Positions 7,726-17,200 of a DNA stretch of 64,000 nucleotides are shown piece by piece (the first letter of the stretch is position 1; each line of letters begins with the position of its first letter). The stretch is from SYFY01 sp043719475 (GTDB lineage Bacteria; Pseudomonadota; Gammaproteobacteria; Pseudomonadales; Azotimanducaceae): the NCBI GenBank assembly GCA_043719475.1, contig JAYSTS010000293.1, forward strand, positions 1 to 64,000, in the 5' to 3' direction. Below the pieces are notes generated by a model. The model was not told the origin of the DNA, ran no database searches, and worked only from the letters and a program-made list of their open reading frames with translations. The position numbers were made by a program, and so were the translations under genes.

Positions 7726-8829
7726 ATGACTGAATTCATCCCTTTGGCCTCCCCGCGTACAACCGCCGCCTACATCGTCGACAATCAACGGACCGGGATT
7801 GTCGTGCTCGATGAAAACCTGATTCTGGTGTATCTGAACCCCGCCGCAGAGAATCTCCTGAGCCGATCGAGAGAACAGACCATAGGCCTCTCTGTGAGCG
7901 AACTTCTGCAGGCTGACGACAACATCGTCCGGACCCTCAACCGGGCACTCATCGATCTGCAATCGGTCACCGTCCGGAAATTAGAGATCACGCTGGCGGA
8001 TCGAAGTCACCTGATCCTTGACGTGAGTGCGACGCCGTTACCGGAGGAAAGAGCGTTGCTGCTGGAATTACAACCCCTGGATATCCAGTTGCGGTTCAGC
8101 CGCGATGACCAGTTGGCCAGTCAACAAGAAACGTCGCTGCAACTCATCCGTGGGCTCGCCCACGAAGTCAAGAATCCACTGGGCGGCATTCGCGGTGCGG
8201 CTCAGTTGCTGGCGCGCGAGCTGCCTTCCGAACAACTGCGCGAATATACGGGCATCATTCTGGGCGAGGTCGACCGACTGAGAGACCTCGTCGATCGCAT
8301 GATGCGTCTGCGCTCTACGCCCCGCTTCGCGGAATGCAACGTCCACGAAGTACTTGAGCGCGTTCTGGTGCTCGCCGGTGCCGAGTTCACGACAATCACC
8401 ATGATCCGGGACTACGATCCCAGCCTGCCGTCCCTAATCGCTGATCGCGACCAACTGCTTCAGGCCTTTCTTAACGTTGTCAGAAATGCCTGCCAGGCTT
8501 TGCCGGGTACTGCCGGTCCAACGGTGAGGATTCGAACCCGAATCGCTCGCCAGTTGACCGTCGGCCGATATCGGCATCGCAGTGCTATCCGAATCGACAT
8601 CGAAGATAACGGGCCCGGTGTGAATCCGGCACTCGCCGAACGAATATTCTTCCCAATGATAAGCGGTCGGCCTGAAGGGACTGGCCTGGGTCTTGCATTG
8701 ACACAGACCATCATCACGGATCACAGCGGAATCATCGAATGCACAAGCAGGCCTGGCCAGACCGTGTTCACGATTCAGCTACCAACGTCGCAACCACAGG
8801 CTTCCCGGCCGGCCGTGGACGTATCTTGA
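7726..8829 (+). CDS. glnL: Nitrogen regulation sensor histidine kinase NtrB
   Basis: Cytoplasmic kinase/phosphatase that, under PII (GlnB) control, phosphorylates NtrC when nitrogen is short. Domains in order: N-terminal PAS (residues about 15-120), H-box RGLAHEVKNPLGGIRG with the phosphorylated His at about residue 146, N-box around NVVRNACQALP, and G-boxes DNGPGV and GTGLGLAL. No membrane segments. The frame is also open from TTG 7708 and ATG 7714; I choose ATG 7726 (367 aa) because it is the only one downstream of the predicted transcript start. It overlaps ntrC by 4 bp. Confidence 0.93.
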   Translation: MTEFIPLASPRTTAAYIVDNQRTGIVVLDENLILVYLNPAAENLLSRSREQTIGLSVSELLQADDNIVRTLNRALIDLQSVTVRKLEITLADRSHLILDVSATPLPEERALLLELQPLDIQLRFSRDDQLASQQETSLQLIRGLAHEVKNPLGGIRGAAQLLARELPSEQLREYTGIILGEVDRLRDLVDRMMRLRSTPRFAECNVHEVLERVLVLAGAEFTTITMIRDYDPSLPSLIADRDQLLQAFLNVVRNACQALPGTAGPTVRIRTRIARQLTVGRYRHRSAIRIDIEDNGPGVNPALAERIFFPMISGRPEGTGLGLALTQTIITDHSGIIECTSRPGQTVFTIQLPTSQPQASRPAVDVS

Positions 8830-10241
8830 GCGGCAGAGTCTGGGTCGTCGACGATGATCGATCCATTCGCTGGGTATTGGAAAAAGCGCTCGATCAAGCG
8901 GGTATCCCGGTCACCTTGTTCTCGTCTGCAGAGGATGCGTTGGAGGCTTTGGCAAACGAAACACCAACCGTCATCCTCACTGATATTCGTATGCCCGGGA
9001 TGGACGGCCTGAGCTTTGTCAAAGTCATCCAGGAGCGAGACCCCAAACTACCCGTTGTTGTGATGACCGCTCACTCCGATCTGGAAAGCGCAGTGCAGAG
9101 TTATCAACACGGCGCCTTCGAGTATCTGGCCAAACCTTTTGACGTCGATGAAGCCGTCGCAGTGCTGACACGAGCCATCGCTCACGCAGAAGCAATTCGC
9201 GAGCAGGGTTCGATAACGGACGACGGACACAGCGATTCAAGAACCGAGATTATCGGCCAGGCACCAGCGATGCAGGATGTCTTCCGGGCGATTGGCCGGC
9301 TCGCTGCATCCAATGTCACGGTGCTGATCAATGGAGCTTCAGGCACTGGCAAAGAGCTTGTCGCGCGCGCTTTGCACGAACACAGCCCCCGAGCGAACTC
9401 AACATTTGTTGCCCTGAACATGGCAGCGATACCGAGCGAGCTCATCGAAAGTGAGCTGTTCGGGCACGAAAAAGGCGCATTCAGCGGAGCGGTTGCCCGC
9501 CGCATTGGCCGATTCGAACAAGCCCACGGCGGTACGTTGTTTCTTGATGAAATCGGTGACATGCCAGCGTCTGCGCAAACTCGATTGCTAAGAGTCTTAT
9601 CGGCCGGTGAGTTCTTCCGTGTTGGAGGGCACTCTCCGGTACGGACCGACGTTCGCATCGTCGCCGCGACGCACCAGAACCTCCAGGAATTGGTCAAGGA
9701 TGGCCGATTTCGCGAAGACCTTTTTCACCGATTGAATGTCATTCGCATCCATCTGCCCACGCTTGCCGAACGCCGGGCAGACGTTCCATTACTGGCCAGA
9801 CACTTCCTGCAGACCGCCGCGCAGGAGCTGAACGTCGAGTGCAAACGACTGTCTTCTGCCGCACAGGAACTCCTCATGAACCTGCCTTGGCCAGGCAATG
9901 TGCGGCAATTGGAAAATACTTGTCGATGGTTAACCGTCATGGCGCCGGGGCAGGAAGTCCAAACCGCAGATTTTCCGCAGGACCTGGTGCCTTCAGCCCG
10001 AGAAGTGCAGATCACCGCCGATCGAAGTTGGGAGGAGGCCCTGTCCGCCTGGGCAACCAACACGCTGCTCAGCGCTCCAGACACAAGGCTGCTCGATATC
10101 GCCACTCCAATTTTCGAGCGAACAGTCATTCTTGCCGCATTGGCGAAGACTGGCGGACGCAAAAAGGACGCCGCAATACTGCTAGGCTGGGGACGTAACA
10201 CGCTGACCCGGAAGATGCAGGAACTTGGCATGCCGGACTAG
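8826..10241 (+). CDS. glnG: Nitrogen regulation response regulator NtrC
   Basis: Sigma-54 activator of nitrogen-limitation genes. Receiver domain at the N-terminus (WVVDDDRS; phospho-acceptor Asp in TDIRMPGMDG), AAA+ domain with Walker A GASGTGKELVAR and Walker B TLFLDEIGDM, and a Fis-type helix-turn-helix at the end (KKDAAILLGWGRNTLTRKM). The sigma-54 contact loop reads GAFSGA rather than the usual GAFTGA. I choose TTG 8826 (471 aa), because residues encoded upstream of it are read from the ntrB ATPase region and are not receiver-like. Translation is coupled to ntrB by TTGA overlap. Confidence 0.95.
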   Translation: MSGRVWVVDDDRSIRWVLEKALDQAGIPVTLFSSAEDALEALANETPTVILTDIRMPGMDGLSFVKVIQERDPKLPVVVMTAHSDLESAVQSYQHGAFEYLAKPFDVDEAVAVLTRAIAHAEAIREQGSITDDGHSDSRTEIIGQAPAMQDVFRAIGRLAASNVTVLINGASGTGKELVARALHEHSPRANSTFVALNMAAIPSELIESELFGHEKGAFSGAVARRIGRFEQAHGGTLFLDEIGDMPASAQTRLLRVLSAGEFFRVGGHSPVRTDVRIVAATHQNLQELVKDGRFREDLFHRLNVIRIHLPTLAERRADVPLLARHFLQTAAQELNVECKRLSSAAQELLMNLPWPGNVRQLENTCRWLTVMAPGQEVQTADFPQDLVPSAREVQITADRSWEEALSAWATNTLLSAPDTRLLDIATPIFERTVILAALAKTGGRKKDAAILLGWGRNTLTRKMQELGMPD

Positions 10242-10247
10242 CCAGCC

Positions 10248-10709
10248 TTGTTCAACGTTGTGCTCTTCGAGCCTGAAATTCCTCCGAATACCGGCAATAT
10301 CATCCGCCTTTGCGCGAATACCGGTACCCATCTACACCTGATCAGACCACTTGGATTTGAATGGTCGGATCGCCGCTTGAAGCGGGCCGGGCTCGACTAT
10401 CACGAGTGGGCCCGAGTCAGCATCCATGACAATCTAACGGACTACCTGCGTGGCAAACCCCTCGAGCGTGTCTTCGCATTCACTACAAAAGGGAAAAGCG
10501 ATCACCATGCTGTCAGCTACCTGGCCGCTGACACCCTGATATTCGGCCCGGAAAGTCGTGGGCTCCCCGACGAGGTCTTGAACATGCTGCCACCATCGCA
10601 GCGGCTACGAATTCCGATGCAGCCTGCGTCAAGAAGCCTGAATCTCTCTAACGCCGTAGCGGTGGCCGTGTACGAAGCCTGGCGTCAGCATGACTTTGCC
10701 AGCAACTGA
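10248..10709 (+). CDS. trmL: tRNA (cytidine(34)/cmnm5Um34)-2'-O-methyltransferase TrmL
   Basis: SPOUT-class methyltransferase that 2'-O-methylates the wobble base of tRNA-Leu isoacceptors. The 153-residue protein contains the family sequences FEPEIPPNTGNIIRLCANTG at the start, the SAM-binding knot FGPESRGLP, and the C-terminal LRIPM and RSLNLSNAVAVAVYEAWRQ. Size is standard. The start is TTG at 10248, 6 bp after the ntrC stop, so it is probably read through from ntrBC. Confidence 0.95.
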   Translation: MFNVVLFEPEIPPNTGNIIRLCANTGTHLHLIRPLGFEWSDRRLKRAGLDYHEWARVSIHDNLTDYLRGKPLERVFAFTTKGKSDHHAVSYLAADTLIFGPESRGLPDEVLNMLPPSQRLRIPMQPASRSLNLSNAVAVAVYEAWRQHDFASN

Positions 10710-10717
10710 TCGAAAGT

Positions 10718-11251
10718 TCAGTGCTTGATCGCGTCGGGGGACGGGCTGTTTCTCTGGGCTTCGGACTGATTCTCGGACTGAGCCTGCGCTTTTTGTTGTG
10801 CCACGGCCTGCCGATAGAGCGCTTCAAAGTTGACTGGGGCCAAGTGCAGCGGCGGAAAACCACCTCGCACAACCAGTGCATCAACGGATTCGCGAAGATA
10901 CGGAAACAAGGTGGTGGGACAGATGGTACCCAGCGCTCGCTGGAGCAATTCTCCAACAATTCCCTGAACGTGAAACAGTCCGGCTTGCTGGGCTTCAACG
11001 ATATACGCTGTTTTTCCGTTCGCCCGCTTGGCCCGCACTGTCGTACTCAATACCACTTCAAACAGGCCATTGGGGCCACCATTGGTGCGCGCGCCAATAT
11101 CGACATTGAGCTCTGGCTTCCATTCCTCACCAAACACTTCGGGAGTGCCGGGAGATTCGAACGAAGCATCCTTGAGATAGATCCGATCGAGTCGAATCTG
11201 ACCGTTACCCGAACCAGTCGACGTAACCGAATCCGCACTCTGCTCACTCAT
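10718..11251 (-). CDS. secB: Protein-export chaperone SecB
   Basis: Tetrameric cytosolic chaperone that keeps preproteins unfolded and delivers them to SecA. The 177-residue product begins MSEQSADS; the frame is open further upstream but the extension overlaps the rhodanese gene and is not SecB-like. Core motifs: IYLKDASFESPGTPEVF, LNVDIGARTN, EAQQAGLFHVQGI and the C-terminal VRGGFPPLHLAPVNFEALY. A Gln/Ala/Ser-rich tail is slightly long. Starts 4 bp inside the end of the rhodanese gene. The stop converges with trmL, 8 bp away. Confidence 0.96.
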   Translation of the reverse strand: MSEQSADSVTSTGSGNGQIRLDRIYLKDASFESPGTPEVFGEEWKPELNVDIGARTNGGPNGLFEVVLSTTVRAKRANGKTAYIVEAQQAGLFHVQGIVGELLQRALGTICPTTLFPYLRESVDALVVRGGFPPLHLAPVNFEALYRQAVAQQKAQAQSENQSEAQRNSPSPDAIKH

Positions 11252-11664
11252 GCGCGTACAACCGGTAGATTCTGATTCCGCCACTCCATGAAGCCACCGT
11301 TCAGTCGGCTGACATTGGCAAAACCTTTCTTGCGAAGAATCGTGCCCGCAGCGCCGGCGTGCTGCCCCATTCGGCATATCAGCACGAGTGGTCGTTCCTT
11401 GTAGCGCGTCAACTCGTCCACCCGAGTTTCAATAGACGCATAGGGGACATTCAGGGAACCAACCAGATGACCCTGGTCAAATTCCTTCTTGTCACGTAAA
11501 TCGACCACGACTGCTTCTTCGCGATTCACGAGATCAACCAGTTTCTGCGTGCTGATTCCTGCGCCGCCTCGATTCATTTCATTGCGAATGAACAGCACCA
11601 GCAGAATCACAAAGCTGCCAGCGAGCATGGGATGATTGCCTAAGAACGCGAAGAACTGTTCCAT
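11248..11664 (-). CDS. Membrane-anchored rhodanese-like protein
   Basis: A 138-residue protein with one N-terminal membrane helix (MLAGSFVILLVLFI) and a single cytoplasmic rhodanese domain. The active-site loop is CRMGQHAG, with the sulfur-carrying Cys present, so sulfurtransferase activity is possible. This is the YibN-type protein that commonly precedes secB. Here it overlaps secB by 4 bp, with no glutaredoxin gene between them. Physiological substrate unknown. It is divergent from the GST-like gene at 11797, with promoters in the 132-bp gap. Confidence 0.88.
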   Translation of the reverse strand: MEQFFAFLGNHPMLAGSFVILLVLFIRNEMNRGGAGISTQKLVDLVNREEAVVVDLRDKKEFDQGHLVGSLNVPYASIETRVDELTRYKERPLVLICRMGQHAGAAGTILRKKGFANVSRLNGGFMEWRNQNLPVVRA

Positions 11665-11796
11665 GGAATGTCGGATTCAGAAAAAGGCGGCGATTATAGC
11701 CACTGGCGGGCAACTCACACTCCGGGAATTTCGGCTCGACCAAATTCTCAAGAACCTGGCTAAACCGGCACTAGTTATCTACGGACTGACACGACG

Positions 11797-12771
11797 ATGA
11801 CCTACACACTTTTCGGCGGCGAACTGAGTCTTTTTACGCGCAAACTGGAAGCGGCGATGAAATTCACGGGTCTACCGTTTGATTGCGTTGACAAGAACCA
11901 CGCGAACCGCGAACTCCTGGAACTTCGTTCCGGAACCCATCAGGTACCCGTCCTGCAGACGCCAGAGAACTGGGTACTTGCGGATACCACACCCATCATC
12001 GAGCTGCTCGATTCACGGATCGGAACTCGTCGACTTTTTCCCGAGGGTGCGATGGGCGCACTGGTTCATGTGTTGGAAGAGCATTTCGATGAGTGGATCG
12101 CCCGGACTTTGGTGCACTACCGCTGGCATTACCCGGCAAGCGCTGATTTCGCCGCCTCACGAATGGCCAACGGTGACGAATCGATCGCCCGTCGAATGCT
12201 TGACTGGGGACCGCGTGCCTGTCGGGCAACGGGCACGGAATCACTCCTTCAGCAACGCGCTGCCGAAGCCGAGTATGAACGAATGCTGGTTGCCGCTGAG
12301 GCGCAACTGACGCAGACCGCTTTCCTCCTGGGTGATCGCCCAACGGCTCTGGATTGCATCGTGCTCGGTGGGCTGCGCGCGCATACGAACATGGATCCGG
12401 ACCCAAAACGAATCGTGGCGGGCTTCCCCACGGTACTCGACTGGTGTGAACGACGAGCCGATACATGGGATGGGTACGGAGAGCTTGCGTCAATCGACGA
12501 CCCGACAGACTTCGCCGTTCACACTCTGGAAGAAATGCATTCAACCTATGTGCCGTACATGCAGGGCATGAGATCTGCCCTTGCCGCTGGAGCCAAGGCT
12601 TGTCAGCTTGAAATCTATGGCGAGACCGTCAGCTACCTGACGCGGGCCTATCCCGAAAAGTCACGGAAAATGGTCTCAAACCGAATCGCGCGACTCACAG
12701 GAACCGCGCGCAAGGACGCCCATGCCTTTCTCGATCAATGGAAACTCACGGAGGTATTTGGCGCCGACTGA
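11797..12771 (+). CDS. Glutathione S-transferase-like protein
   Basis: A 324-residue protein with an N-terminal thioredoxin-fold GST domain (residues about 1-80; LFGGELSLFTRKLEAAMK opening, cis-proline region HQVPVLQ, and the glutathione-recognition DTTPIIELLD) and an all-helical C-terminal domain that is longer than usual. There is no N-terminal catalytic Cys; the residue after the first strand is Ser in SLFTRK. The C-terminal third (after about residue 240) is not recognisable. Substrate unknown. Monocistronic, between secB/rhodanese and gpmI. Confidence 0.72.
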   Translation: MTYTLFGGELSLFTRKLEAAMKFTGLPFDCVDKNHANRELLELRSGTHQVPVLQTPENWVLADTTPIIELLDSRIGTRRLFPEGAMGALVHVLEEHFDEWIARTLVHYRWHYPASADFAASRMANGDESIARRMLDWGPRACRATGTESLLQQRAAEAEYERMLVAAEAQLTQTAFLLGDRPTALDCIVLGGLRAHTNMDPDPKRIVAGFPTVLDWCERRADTWDGYGELASIDDPTDFAVHTLEEMHSTYVPYMQGMRSALAAGAKACQLEIYGETVSYLTRAYPEKSRKMVSNRIARLTGTARKDAHAFLDQWKLTEVFGAD

Positions 12772-12886
12772 ACTGCTCCAGACCGGCTGTGAGACTCGCG
12801 TCAGTCTGGGATTCGGACCCATAGTGTAGAATTCCCGCCGCCAATCGCAGACCACTAATCAGTCTTCAACATGCTTGGGCTCAAGA

Positions 12887-14449
12887 ATGCAAACTATGCA
12901 TAAGGTCAGTCTACTCGTCATCCTCGATGGTTTCGGGCACCAGCAACCAGGTCCTGACAACGCGATCAGTCAGGCGGTCACTCCAAATCTGGATCGGCTT
13001 CATCGAGAGTACCCACACACGCTGATCTCCGGCAGCGGACTGGATGTGGGACTGCCAGATGGCCAGATGGGCAACTCTGAAGTCGGTCATATGCACCTCG
13101 GTGCAGGACGCGTTGTCTATCAGGACTTCACTCGTATCAAACGCGCGGTCGAACAGAACGAACTGGCCCGCAATTACGCCTTCACCAACGCATTCAGCAA
13201 GTTGCACAAGACAGGTGGTGCGCTGCACGTGATGGGGTTGTTGTCATCGGGCGGTGTACACAGCCATGAGGCGCAGATTTTTGCTGCGCTCCGTATCGCT
13301 CGGGAAGCTGGCATTCAAAAGGTCTATCTGCACGCGTTTCTGGACGGAAGGGACACACCACCAAAAAGCGCGATGGAATCCTTGCTGGCCGCAGAGGAGC
13401 TATTTACCCAGATCGGAGGGGGCTCAGTCGCCAGCATTTGCGGCCGCTACTTCGCCATGGACCGCGACCAACGCTGGGATCGACAGGAGCGTGCGTACAA
13501 TCTTCTGGTGCGTGGAGAAGCTCCGTTCCACGCTGCTACCGCGAGCGCCGGACTTGAACTGGCATACGCACGCGGCGAGACAGATGAGTTTGTACAACCA
13601 ACAGCAATACATGCCGCCGGCTCCTTGCCGATTCGCTTTGCGGATGGCGATGCCGTGCTGTTCATGAACTTTCGTGCAGACCGAGCACGACAGCTCACAC
13701 GAGCGATCATTGATCCTGTATTCACGGGCTTCGAGCGTCGCAGCACTGTCAGACTCTGCGACTTCGTGATGTTGACGCGCTACGCAGACGATATCGATGC
13801 ATCCTGTGCATTCGACACCCCACAGCTTCGCAACACGCTGGGTGAGTACCTCTCACATCTGCATAAACGACAACTGCGAGTCGCCGAAACGGAAAAATAC
13901 GCGCACGTGACTTTCTTTTTTTCCGGCGGTCGAGAAGAGCCGTTCACAGGCGAAGATCGAATCCTTGTGCCATCGCCGAGGGTTGCCACCTATGACCTGC
14001 AACCAGAAATGAGTGCAAGCGCCGTCACTGACGCCCTGGTCAAGGCGATCAAGGATCAGCATTACGACGTCATCATCTGCAACTATGCCAATGGCGATAT
14101 GGTTGGCCATACCGGAATAATGTCCGCCGCCGTGCTTGCCGTTGAAACACTGGACGCCTGCCTCGGACGATTGATGGAGGCAACCGAACAAGTGGGCGGG
14201 CAAATGCTCATCACGGCCGATCATGGCAACTGCGAACAAATGATGGATCACGAGACAGGGCAACCGCATACCGCACACACCTGTGAACCGGTCCCATTGA
14301 TCTACTTCGGCCCGACGTCACTGTCCATGGTGGCGGGAGGTTCCCTGCAGGACGTAGCTCCGACATTACTCAATCTGATGGGTATTGATGCGCCCGAGGA
14401 AATGACCGGGCGTTCGCTGGTCGAGATCCGCGCGCAGCGCAGCGCCTGA
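12887..14449 (+). CDS. gpmI: 2,3-bisphosphoglycerate-independent phosphoglycerate mutase
   Basis: Mn-dependent glycolytic enzyme interconverting 3- and 2-phosphoglycerate. About 520 residues. Metal and phosphoserine motifs are present: VILDGFGH, GNSEVGHMHLGAGR with the phosphorylated Ser, HAFLDGRDTPP, GRYFAMDRDQRWDR and ITADHGNCEQM. Possible starts are TTG 12875, ATG 12887 and ATG 12896; I choose 12887 from length (E. coli 514 aa). It is followed 5 bp later by the EnvC-like gene, the usual gpmI-envC-ctp order. Confidence 0.96.
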   Translation: MQTMHKVSLLVILDGFGHQQPGPDNAISQAVTPNLDRLHREYPHTLISGSGLDVGLPDGQMGNSEVGHMHLGAGRVVYQDFTRIKRAVEQNELARNYAFTNAFSKLHKTGGALHVMGLLSSGGVHSHEAQIFAALRIAREAGIQKVYLHAFLDGRDTPPKSAMESLLAAEELFTQIGGGSVASICGRYFAMDRDQRWDRQERAYNLLVRGEAPFHAATASAGLELAYARGETDEFVQPTAIHAAGSLPIRFADGDAVLFMNFRADRARQLTRAIIDPVFTGFERRSTVRLCDFVMLTRYADDIDASCAFDTPQLRNTLGEYLSHLHKRQLRVAETEKYAHVTFFFSGGREEPFTGEDRILVPSPRVATYDLQPEMSASAVTDALVKAIKDQHYDVIICNYANGDMVGHTGIMSAAVLAVETLDACLGRLMEATEQVGGQMLITADHGNCEQMMDHETGQPHTAHTCEPVPLIYFGPTSLSMVAGGSLQDVAPTLLNLMGIDAPEEMTGRSLVEIRAQRSA

Positions 14450-14454
14450 TTACC

Positions 14455-15624
14455 ATGTGGTCTTGTCTATCATTCGGAGCGGGCGTTCGCGGTTTGCTCA
14501 CCGGATTGTTTCTGGGGCTTGGCTCGCTGGGCACAGCACCCGCGATGGCAGCACCAGCGAATGACCAGGAGCAAGCCAACCAGGCCCTCAAAGTCATCGT
14601 CGGTGAACTCAACCAGCTCGATCGCTGGCTGAATGATGCCGAGCAGAAACAAGCCGGCTTGCAGAAAGAGCTTGCCGGTCATGACCAGCGGGTGGCAGAC
14701 GTATCCCGCGCACTGGCTTCGACAGACAAAAGTCTCCGCGACGGAGAGCAGGAAGTGGCAAGGCTTCAATCGGAGCGCTCCGATCTTGACCGGCAAAAAG
14801 AAGCGCAAGCCAGTCGAATTTCACGCCATATCAATGCGGCTTATCGACTGCAACGCCAGGACGTCGTCAGGGCGATGCTTAACGACGAGGCGCCTGCCGA
14901 TATGGATCGGATGCTGCGCTACCACCGTTACTTCAGCGACGCTCGCATGGAATCCGTTCGTGCGTTTCAAACCACGCTGCACGCGATCACTGAAAACGAA
15001 GAAAGGCTTGGCGAAGAGCGGAGCACGCTTGAGAAAAACCGTGAGGAATTGCTGGGCAAGCAGACCGATCTCGATTCACGGCGTCAGGAACGTACAGGAC
15101 TGATTCGACAACTCGCACGAGATGTTGCAGATAAAAGCGCTCGGCAGAAACAGCTCAGCACAGACCGCCAACGACTGGAGCGACTACTCGCAGAATTGGC
15201 ACGCCGATCACAAGAGCGGTCCAACACTGATTTTCGTGGTCGACGTGGAAACCTGCCTTTGCCCGTTTCCGGGAATCCGGTGTTCAGGTATGGCGCACCG
15301 CGCGCTGATGGTCGATTGCGATGGGAAGGTATGGTCTATCGCTCAGAAAAAGGTGCACCGGTTCACGCTGTCCATCGGGGCACAGTTGTGTTCGCGAACT
15401 GGTTGCGCGGTTTCGGAATGCTCGCAATCGTCGACCACGGCAATGGATTTCTGACTTTGTATGGCTACGTAGACGGGCTCAACAAGAACGAAGGTGACGC
15501 CGTGGAAAGCGGTGAAGTAATCGCCTATGCGGGACAAAGCGGCGGACAGCCATTTGACGGCGTCTATTTCGAGATCCGCCACAAGGGAATTGCAATCGAC
15601 CCCCGCCCCTGGCTGCGCAAGTAG
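14455..15624 (+). CDS. EnvC-like murein hydrolase activator (M23 family)
   Basis: Periplasmic protein that activates cell-division amidases. The 389 residues comprise an N-terminal signal sequence ending near APAMAAPA, a long coiled coil (about residues 35-250, with heptad-rich DAEQKQAGLQKELAGHDQRV), and a C-terminal LytM/M23 domain (about 275-389). The LytM domain appears degenerate: the zinc ligands of active M23 enzymes are only partly visible (VDHGNGFLTLYGY, EIRHKG), as expected for an EnvC-type activator rather than a peptidase. The stop overlaps the Ctp start by 1 bp. Confidence 0.9.
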   Translation: MWSCLSFGAGVRGLLTGLFLGLGSLGTAPAMAAPANDQEQANQALKVIVGELNQLDRWLNDAEQKQAGLQKELAGHDQRVADVSRALASTDKSLRDGEQEVARLQSERSDLDRQKEAQASRISRHINAAYRLQRQDVVRAMLNDEAPADMDRMLRYHRYFSDARMESVRAFQTTLHAITENEERLGEERSTLEKNREELLGKQTDLDSRRQERTGLIRQLARDVADKSARQKQLSTDRQRLERLLAELARRSQERSNTDFRGRRGNLPLPVSGNPVFRYGAPRADGRLRWEGMVYRSEKGAPVHAVHRGTVVFANWLRGFGMLAIVDHGNGFLTLYGYVDGLNKNEGDAVESGEVIAYAGQSGGQPFDGVYFEIRHKGIAIDPRPWLRK

Positions 15625-16778
15625 TGCATCGCCCAGCAGTACTGTTGGTCGCAACACTGTGCATGGCAACAGGCATGCTCCTTGGTGTAATGCTTCAACA
15701 AGTTCACCCGCTGTCGTCCCGCAACGATCAAAAATTACTGTTGGATCAGACGATCGAATACGTCACAACGCATTACGTGGATGAAGTAACGCAGCGGCAT
15801 CTGATTGACGGTGCCTTGACCGGATTGTTTGAAAGCCTTGATTCTCACTCGCGATTTCTGGGTGTGGATGCGATGCGGGAAATCGCGTCCGAGGCCCGAG
15901 GTCACTACGGTGGTGTGGGGCTGGAGGTTTCTCTGGTCGACCAGTACTTCACGGTCATTCGCACCCTTCCCGGAACGCCCGCTGACAGCGCTGGCATCGA
16001 GCCAGGCGATCGACTCGCCGCCGTCGGGGGCGAGTCGTTACGCGGCAAGCGCATCGGCGACGTCATCCAGATGCTGCGAGGCGCACCGGAAACCGATGTT
16101 GTCCTCGAAGTAAGACACGGAGAACACCGACGCTCCCTTCGACTTCGCAGACAGCGCATTGACACGATCTCGGTAGAAGGTGAGAAGATCAACCAGGATA
16201 TGGGCGTCATTCGAATCTCTCTGTTCACTGACAAGACAGCCGACGAAGTCAAAGAAATTCTCGCGATTCTGGATAACGTTGCAACACCCCTCAGGGGGTT
16301 GATTCTGGATCTGCGGAACAACCCTGGAGGATTACTGACCTCAGCAGTCGATGTCGCGGACCTGTTCCTCCCCAACGGACTGATCGTACGTACCCAGGGT
16401 CGCTCACCAGAAAGTACATCCAGATACGAAGCAACTGTCGGTGATATTGCACACAACCTGCCGCTTGCCATTCTCACTGACGGCGCCACGGCATCGGCTG
16501 CAGAAGTCGTCACTGGAGCCTTGCAGGACTCCAAACGCGCGGTCGTTATCGGGTCGACAACCTACGGCAAGGGCTCTGTTCAGACGTTGTTTGGTGTCGA
16601 AGGGAAGAGAGGCATCAAGTTGACCACAGCCCGCTACTACACCCCGCGTGGCAAGGTGATCGATGGCAATGGCATCGAACCCGATGTCGATTGGACCGGT
16701 GATTACGGATCACTTCCTGCGTTCGCCGCCAGGACCCTGCACGATGTATCTACCTCGAGTGCATCTACCTCGCAGTGA
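15624..16778 (+). CDS. S41 family C-terminal processing peptidase
   Basis: A 384-residue periplasmic serine protease. It has an N-terminal anchor or signal (LLVATLCMATGMLLGVML), a PDZ domain (about residues 95-170; GGVGLEV to RLAAVGG), and the S41 catalytic core with Ser in DGATASAAEVVTGALQ and Lys in GSTTYGKGSVQT, a Ser/Lys dyad. Such proteases trim C-termini of exported proteins and peptidoglycan enzymes. GTG start overlaps the EnvC-like stop (TAGTG). The gene order gpmI-envC-ctp is conserved and points to cell-wall turnover at division. Confidence 0.93.
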   Translation: MHRPAVLLVATLCMATGMLLGVMLQQVHPLSSRNDQKLLLDQTIEYVTTHYVDEVTQRHLIDGALTGLFESLDSHSRFLGVDAMREIASEARGHYGGVGLEVSLVDQYFTVIRTLPGTPADSAGIEPGDRLAAVGGESLRGKRIGDVIQMLRGAPETDVVLEVRHGEHRRSLRLRRQRIDTISVEGEKINQDMGVIRISLFTDKTADEVKEILAILDNVATPLRGLILDLRNNPGGLLTSAVDVADLFLPNGLIVRTQGRSPESTSRYEATVGDIAHNLPLAILTDGATASAAEVVTGALQDSKRAVVIGSTTYGKGSVQTLFGVEGKRGIKLTTARYYTPRGKVIDGNGIEPDVDWTGDYGSLPAFAARTLHDVSTSSASTSQ

Positions 16779-16814
16779 TTCAGCCAATACCCCATCATGG
16801 CAACCCGGTAAGGC

Positions 16815-17162
16815 ATGACCAATCATCAACTATCCAACTTTCTCTCTATGACAGACCAGTACACACGGACCATTCTCACCACCGAACTTGCGGAAAACAG
16901 CAGCCGATGCATGGATATCAACGGTACCAATATCCTGATATGCCGGTCGGGCGGGGAGTACTTTGCTGTTCGCAACCTTTGTACGCATGCCGACTCACCG
17001 CTGGACAGTGGGCGTATTCGCAATCGGATGGTCTCATGCCCTTTGCACGGCATGCGGTATGAGCTGGCAACCGGCAAACCGTTTGGCCAGCTGACCCGGA
17101 TTCCGCTCAGCACATTTCCGATTCGCATTGTGGACGGCTACCTTGAGGTGGCGGTCAGCTGA
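16815..17162 (+). CDS. Small Rieske [2Fe-2S] ferredoxin-like protein
   Basis: A 115-residue soluble protein with a complete Rieske cluster-binding pair: CTHADSPL (C-x-H) and CPLHGMRYEL (C-x2-H), about 20 residues apart. No other domain is present, so it is likely an electron-transfer protein or a component of a dioxygenase-like system, as with NirD or CarAc types. No oxygenase partner is nearby. Starts at ATG 16815 or ATG 16848; the shorter form still contains the whole domain. It lies between the ctp and VOC genes on the same strand. Confidence 0.87.
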   Translation: MTNHQLSNFLSMTDQYTRTILTTELAENSSRCMDINGTNILICRSGGEYFAVRNLCTHADSPLDSGRIRNRMVSCPLHGMRYELATGKPFGQLTRIPLSTFPIRIVDGYLEVAVS

Positions 17163-17200
17163 TACGCTCTTGGTATCAGGATCTTTCAACGTCGGAGGCA

